Part shown: positions 33,292 through 36,572 of the stretch, one piece after another
How the letters are laid out: each line of letters opens with the position of its first letter
Position numbering within the stretch: the stretch's first letter is position 1
Assembly: GCA_021808525.1 (NCBI GenBank)
Contig: JAKBBK010000027.1
Coordinates: 1 to 36,572 of the forward strand
Origin: Pseudomonadota bacterium
Lineage (GTDB): Bacteria; Pseudomonadota; Gammaproteobacteria; Burkholderiales; Burkholderiaceae_C
Direction: 5' to 3'
DNA length: 36,572 nt
Translations under genes and position numbers: made by a program
The notes under the pieces: model-generated
What the model was told of the DNA's origin: nothing
The model's database searches: none
What the model saw: only the letters and a program-made list of their open reading frames with translations

Positions 33292-33864
33292 ATGCTGCTG
33301 ATGATCGACAACTACGACAGTTTCACCTTCAACCTGGTGCAGTACCTGGGCGAACTCGGCCAGGACGTGCGCACCGTGCGCAACGACGAACTCACGACGG
33401 CCGACATCGAGCGCCTGGCCCCCGAGCGCATCGTCATTTCCCCGGGCCCCTGTTCGCCGGCCGAGGCCGGCATCAGCGTGGAGGTGCTGCGCCACTTCGC
33501 CGGGCGCCTGCCCATCCTGGGCGTATGCCTGGGCCACCAGGCCATCGCCGCCGCCTTCGGCGGGCGCGTGGTGCGCGCGCGCACCATCATGCACGGCAAG
33601 ACCAGCCCCATCGAGCACGACGGGCGCGGCGTGTTCGCCGGGCTGCCCAGCCCCTACACCGTGGTGCGCTACCACTCGCTGGCCATCGAAGAGGCGAGCC
33701 TGCCCGGCTTCCTGGAGGTCTCGGCCCGCACGGCCGATGGCGAGATCATGGGCGTGCGTCATCGCGAACATGCGATCGAGGGCGTGCAGTTCCACCCCGA
33801 ATCCATCGAGAGCGAGCACGGCCATCGCCTGCTGCGCAATTTCCTCGACATGCCGAATCGCTGA
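33292..33864 (+). CDS. trpG: Anthranilate synthase glutamine amidotransferase subunit
   Basis: TrpG supplies ammonia from glutamine to anthranilate synthase (TrpE). The 190-residue class I amidotransferase has [20 protein letters not shown] at its start, the oxyanion motif [10 protein letters not shown], the nucleophile Cys79 in [11 protein letters not shown], and His168/Glu170 in VQFHPESIE. The enzyme may also serve aminodeoxychorismate synthase (PabA), since the two subunits are often shared or hard to tell apart; the trpD-trpC neighbours favour TrpG. The partner gene trpE is not upstream, where betaproteobacteria commonly have it. GGAG lies about nine bases before the ATG. Confidence 0.94.
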   Translation: MLLMIDNYDSFTFNLVQYLGELGQDVRTVRNDELTTADIERLAPERIVISPGPCSPAEAGISVEVLRHFAGRLPILGVCLGHQAIAAAFGGRVVRARTIMHGKTSPIEHDGRGVFAGLPSPYTVVRYHSLAIEEASLPGFLEVSARTADGEIMGVRHREHAIEGVQFHPESIESEHGHRLLRNFLDMPNR

Positions 33865-33880
33865 ACAGGGGCGCCCCACC

Positions 33881-34918
33881 ATGACCATCACCAACCAGGA
33901 CGCGCTGGTGCGCGTCATCGAGCACCGCGAGATCTTCCACGACGAGATGCTGGCGTTGATGCGGCGCATCATGACGGGGGAGATGTCCCCGGTCATGATC
34001 GCCGCGCTGATCACCGGGCTGCGGGTGAAAAAGGAGACCGTGGGCGAGATCACCGCCGCCGCCATGGTCATGCGCGAATTCGCCACCAAGGTTCCTCTGC
34101 ACGATACCGACCGACTGGTCGACATCGTGGGCACCGGGGGCGACAGCGCGCACACCTTCAACATTTCCACCACCAGCATGTTCGTGGCGGCGGCCGCCGG
34201 CGCGCGGGTGGCCAAGCATGGCGGGCGCAGCGTGAGTTCCTCCTCGGGCTCGGCCGACGCCATCGAGGCCCTGGGCGGGGCCCTGAGCCTGTCGCCCGAG
34301 CAGGTGGCGCAATGCCTGCAGCGCACCGGCATCGGCTTCATGTTCGCCCCCAACCACCACAGCGCGATGAAGCATGCCGCGCCCGTGCGCAAGGAACTGG
34401 GAGTGCGCACCCTGTTCAACATCCTGGGACCGCTGACCAATCCGGCCGGCGCGCCCAACCAGCTGCTCGGCGTGTTCCACCCGGACCTGGTCGGCATCCT
34501 GGTGCGCGTGCTGCAGCGCCTGGGCAGTCGCCACGTGCTGGTGGTGCACGGCACGGACGGGCTGGACGAGGTCTCGCTGTGCGCCCCCACGCTGGTGGGT
34601 GAGTTGCGCGACGGGCAGGTGCGCGAGTATTCGGTGCATCCGGCCGACTTCGGCATGCGCATCTGCGATCTGCGCGAATTGCAGGTGGCCTCGCCGAGCG
34701 AATCGGTGCGGCGCATGCGCGAGGTCCTGGACGACCAGCCCGGCCCGGCGCGCGACGTGGTGCTGCTCAACGCAGGCTTCGCCCTGTACGCCGCCGACGT
34801 GGCGCCCGGCGTGGGCGAAGGCATCGAGCTGGCGCGCAAGGCGCTGGCCAGCGGCGCCGCGCGCCAGGGCATGCAGGCCTTCGTGGCCTGCACCCGCGAG
34901 CTCGCCGGCCTGTCCTGA
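33881..34918 (+). CDS. trpD: Anthranilate phosphoribosyltransferase
   Basis: TrpD adds phosphoribosyl pyrophosphate to anthranilate, the second step of tryptophan synthesis. The 345-residue protein has an N-terminal helical domain ([20 protein letters not shown]). The PRPP-binding motif is [18 protein letters not shown], and then come [15 protein letters not shown] and the [18 protein letters not shown] block. It starts 16 bases after trpG. The start at 33881 matches the family N-terminus. Confidence 0.97.
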   Translation: MTITNQDALVRVIEHREIFHDEMLALMRRIMTGEMSPVMIAALITGLRVKKETVGEITAAAMVMREFATKVPLHDTDRLVDIVGTGGDSAHTFNISTTSMFVAAAAGARVAKHGGRSVSSSSGSADAIEALGGALSLSPEQVAQCLQRTGIGFMFAPNHHSAMKHAAPVRKELGVRTLFNILGPLTNPAGAPNQLLGVFHPDLVGILVRVLQRLGSRHVLVVHGTDGLDEVSLCAPTLVGELRDGQVREYSVHPADFGMRICDLRELQVASPSESVRRMREVLDDQPGPARDVVLLNAGFALYAADVAPGVGEGIELARKALASGAARQGMQAFVACTRELAGLS

Positions 34919-34946
34919 TCCCTTCGCCCCGCGCGGGCCCGCCTCC

Positions 34947-35771
34947 ATGAACGACATCCTGCAACGCATCCTGGCCACCAAGGCCCGAGAAGTCGAGGCC
35001 GCGCGCGCCGCGCTGCCGCTGACCGAGCTCCAGGCGCGCGCCCGCGCACGCACCGAGGCGCCGAGGGGCTTCGCCGCGGCCATGCGCCGCCGCGTGGAGG
35101 CCAGATACCCCGCGGTGATCGCCGAGGTCAAGAAGGCCAGCCCCTCCAAGGGCCTGCTGCGCGCCGACTTCCGTCCGGCCGAGATCGCCGCCGCCTACGC
35201 CGCCCACGGCGCCGCCTGCCTGTCGGTGCTGACCGATCGCGAGTATTTCCAGGGCTCGCCCGATTTCCTGCGGGCCGCGCGCGCGGCCTGTGCGCTGCCG
35301 GTGCTGCGCAAGGACTTCCTGGTCGACGCCTACCAGGTGTTCGAGGCCGCCGCGATGGGCGCCGATTGCGTGCTGCTGATCGCCGCCGCGCTGGACGACG
35401 CGCGCATGGCCGAACTCGAGGACTGCGCCGGCAGCCTGGGCCTGGACGTGCTGGTGGAAGTGCACGACGCCGCGGAACTGGAGCGCGCCCTGCGCCTGCG
35501 CACCCCCCTGCTGGGCATCAACAACCGCGATCTGCGCAGTTTCGAGACCCGGCTCGAGGTCACGCTGGACCTGCTGCCGCGCATTCCCCCCGACCGCCTG
35601 GTGGTGACCGAGAGCGGCATTTCCACCCGGGCGGACGTCGCGCGCATGCGCGGGCAGGGGGTGCACGCCTTCCTCGTGGGAGAGGCCTTCATGCGCCGGG
35701 ACGATCCGGGCGCGGCGCTGGAGGAGCTTTTCGGCCCTGCCCCCGCTGACGCACTGCAGCAGGGGAGTTGA
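34947..35771 (+). CDS. trpC: Indole-3-glycerol phosphate synthase
   Basis: TrpC closes the indole ring from carboxyphenylaminodeoxyribulose phosphate. The 274-residue TIM-barrel protein has [19 protein letters not shown], the catalytic lysine region [42 protein letters not shown] and the late [10 protein letters not shown]. It is the monofunctional form, not fused to TrpF. The start at 34947 follows trpD by 28 bases. The stop codon TGA overlaps the -35 hexamer of the following tRNA promoter, so trpC ends the trp unit. Confidence 0.97.
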   Translation: MNDILQRILATKAREVEAARAALPLTELQARARARTEAPRGFAAAMRRRVEARYPAVIAEVKKASPSKGLLRADFRPAEIAAAYAAHGAACLSVLTDREYFQGSPDFLRAARAACALPVLRKDFLVDAYQVFEAAAMGADCVLLIAAALDDARMAELEDCAGSLGLDVLVEVHDAAELERALRLRTPLLGINNRDLRSFETRLEVTLDLLPRIPPDRLVVTESGISTRADVARMRGQGVHAFLVGEAFMRRDDPGAALEELFGPAPADALQQGS

Positions 35772-35796
35772 CAAATTCTTCCGATGCCTTGAGAAT
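35768..35796 (+). promoter_or_regulatory. Sigma-70 promoter of the tRNA-tuf unit
   Basis: A perfect TTGACA (35768-35773) is followed after exactly 17 bases by GAGAAT (35791-35796), 4 of 6 matches to TATAAT. The predicted start near 35803 is a few bases before tRNA-Tyr. The -35 box overlaps the trpC stop codon TGA at 35769-35771. Confidence 0.8.
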
Positions 35797-35810
35797 TTTA
35801 GGTTCGCCTC

Positions 35811-35896
35811 GGAGGGGTGCCCGAGTGGCTAAAGGGGGCAGACTGTAAATCTGTTGGCTTACGCCTACGTTGGTTCGAATCCAACCTCCTCCACCA
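35811..35896 (+). tRNA. tRNA-Tyr (anticodon GTA), CCA encoded
   Basis: Acceptor arm GGAGGGG pairs with CTCCTCC. The anticodon loop CTGTAAA sits between CAGA and TCTG and gives anticodon GTA. The T arm is GTTGG-TTCGAAT-CCAAC. The long variable region is typical of class II tRNA-Tyr. The 3' CCA is encoded at 35894-35896. Confidence 0.97.
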
Positions 35897-35908
35897 GAAC
35901 AACGCAGT

Positions 35909-35932
35909 ACGGTTTTACGGTTTCACGGTTTT
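35909..35932. repeat. Three tandem 8-bp repeats in tRNA spacer
   Basis: ACGGTTTT, ACGGTTTC and ACGGTTTT follow each other with exact period 8. A single ACGGTTTT recurs at 36429-36436 just before the tuf ribosome binding site. Function unknown; such runs can vary in copy number by slippage. Confidence 0.7.
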
Positions 35933-35998
35933 CGCAAGGCTTCGGGGGTCACGGGCCCACGGAACAGCGCGTCGCGGAAGATCGCAGAGGAACGAGCG

Positions 35999-36036
35999 AG
36001 CAGCACGAGCAGGTAGCAGCACGAGCAGGCAGCAGC
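35999..36036. repeat. Tandem 16-bp repeat in tRNA-Tyr/tRNA-Gly spacer
   Basis: AGCAGCACGAGCAGGT (35999-36014) is followed directly by the same sequence ending in C (36015-36030) and a partial third copy AGCAGC. It lies within the 192-bp spacer between two tRNA genes, which holds no gene. Confidence 0.8.
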
Positions 36037-36088
36037 GATACGAAAAGACCACGCCGGCAGGCGCGGTCCGCGCGAGCGGATTGCAGTC

Positions 36089-36162
<74 letters not shown>

Positions 36163-36283
36163 TGCTCCTTCGCGCCACGTCCTGCCACCCGCCGTCCGTT
36201 CGGCTCGTCTCCCGCCTGATCGCCCGCCCCGGCTCGCATTTCCGGCGCGGTCTTCCGAAGCAGGCGCAAACCGGCAGGAACAC

Positions 36284-36358
<75 letters not shown>

Positions 36359-36450
36359 TTGATTGGTAGTTGATTTGCGGCATCCGTTTTCCAGGTCACG
36401 CCGTTTTCGAGTCGCACGTTTCACCCTCACGGTTTTCAGGAGCATTCATC

Positions 36451-36572
36451 ATGGCGAAGAGCAAATTCGAGCGGACCAAGCCCCATGTGAACGTGGGGAC
36501 GATCGGGCACGTGGACCACGGCAAGACGACGCTGACGGCGGCGATCACGACGGTGCTGTCGAACAAGTTCGG
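36451..36572 (+). CDS. tuf: Translation elongation factor Tu, N-terminal part (cut by window edge)
   Basis: The first 40 residues are visible: [20 protein letters not shown], then the P-loop [14 protein letters not shown] that binds GTP. EF-Tu delivers aminoacyl-tRNA to the ribosome. AGGAG lies nine bases before the ATG. The arrangement tRNA-Tyr, tRNA-Gly, tRNA-Thr, tuf is the usual one in betaproteobacteria and often continues with tRNA-Trp, secE and nusG, which lie outside this window. The gene probably shares a transcript with the tRNAs upstream. Confidence 0.97.
   Translation, partial: MAKSKFERTKPHVNVGTIGHVDHGKTTLTAAITTVLSNKF

Overview
The window is a GC-rich chromosomal segment (roughly 70% G+C by eye) from a betaproteobacterium, most likely of the order Burkholderiales. 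This rests on three things: the tRNA-Tyr/tRNA-Gly/tRNA-Thr/tuf order at the right end, a Burkholderiales-type general porin, and a COQ7-type ubiquinone hydroxylase. I cannot name the genus. No phage, transposase, IS element or CRISPR array is visible; the segment reads as core chromosome with dense, mostly intact genes.

Left part (1-8656): the 3' part of an aldehyde dehydrogenase gene; a divergent metE/metR pair; an orphan zinc/manganese-type binding protein behind an OprB-like porin gene; a zinc-type alcohol dehydrogenase family oxidoreductase; an Hsp20 chaperone; and a Fur-family regulator. A GC-rich palindromic repeat occurs three times at gene 3' ends, and one copy is translated as the tail of MetE. 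An FNR-like box with well-placed -10 spacing lies between hsp20 and the Fur-family gene.

Middle part (8601-18262): an alpha/beta hydrolase; a tightly overlapping cheR-cheD-cheB set facing an HDOD-GAF protein; a strongly expressed-looking porin with tandem UUCG terminator hairpins; coq7; an OsmC-like protein; and ilvA. The unusually well-formed transcription unit between osmC and ilvA (promoter at 16526-16554, terminator ending near 16650) looks like a small RNA of about 90 nt. It would display a CUCCUCC anti-Shine-Dalgarno sequence in a hairpin loop.

Type II secretion locus (18267-30513): a complete apparatus in the order gspG-H-I-J-K-L-M-N-D-E-F-C, flanked on the left by a second, divergent gspC-like gene. 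So there are two GspC clamp proteins and a rotated gene order. No gspO (prepilin peptidase) is present. A signal-peptide-bearing phosphoesterase (30690-31952) follows directly. It is a plausible secreted cargo and has a possible Pho box upstream.

Right part (32119-36572): a 5'-nucleotidase; then trpG-trpD-trpC without trpE, preceded by a 31-residue reading frame with four tryptophans that looks like a trp attenuation leader; then three tRNA genes and the start of tuf. A good sigma-70 promoter whose -35 box overlaps the trpC stop codon probably drives the tRNA-tuf unit.
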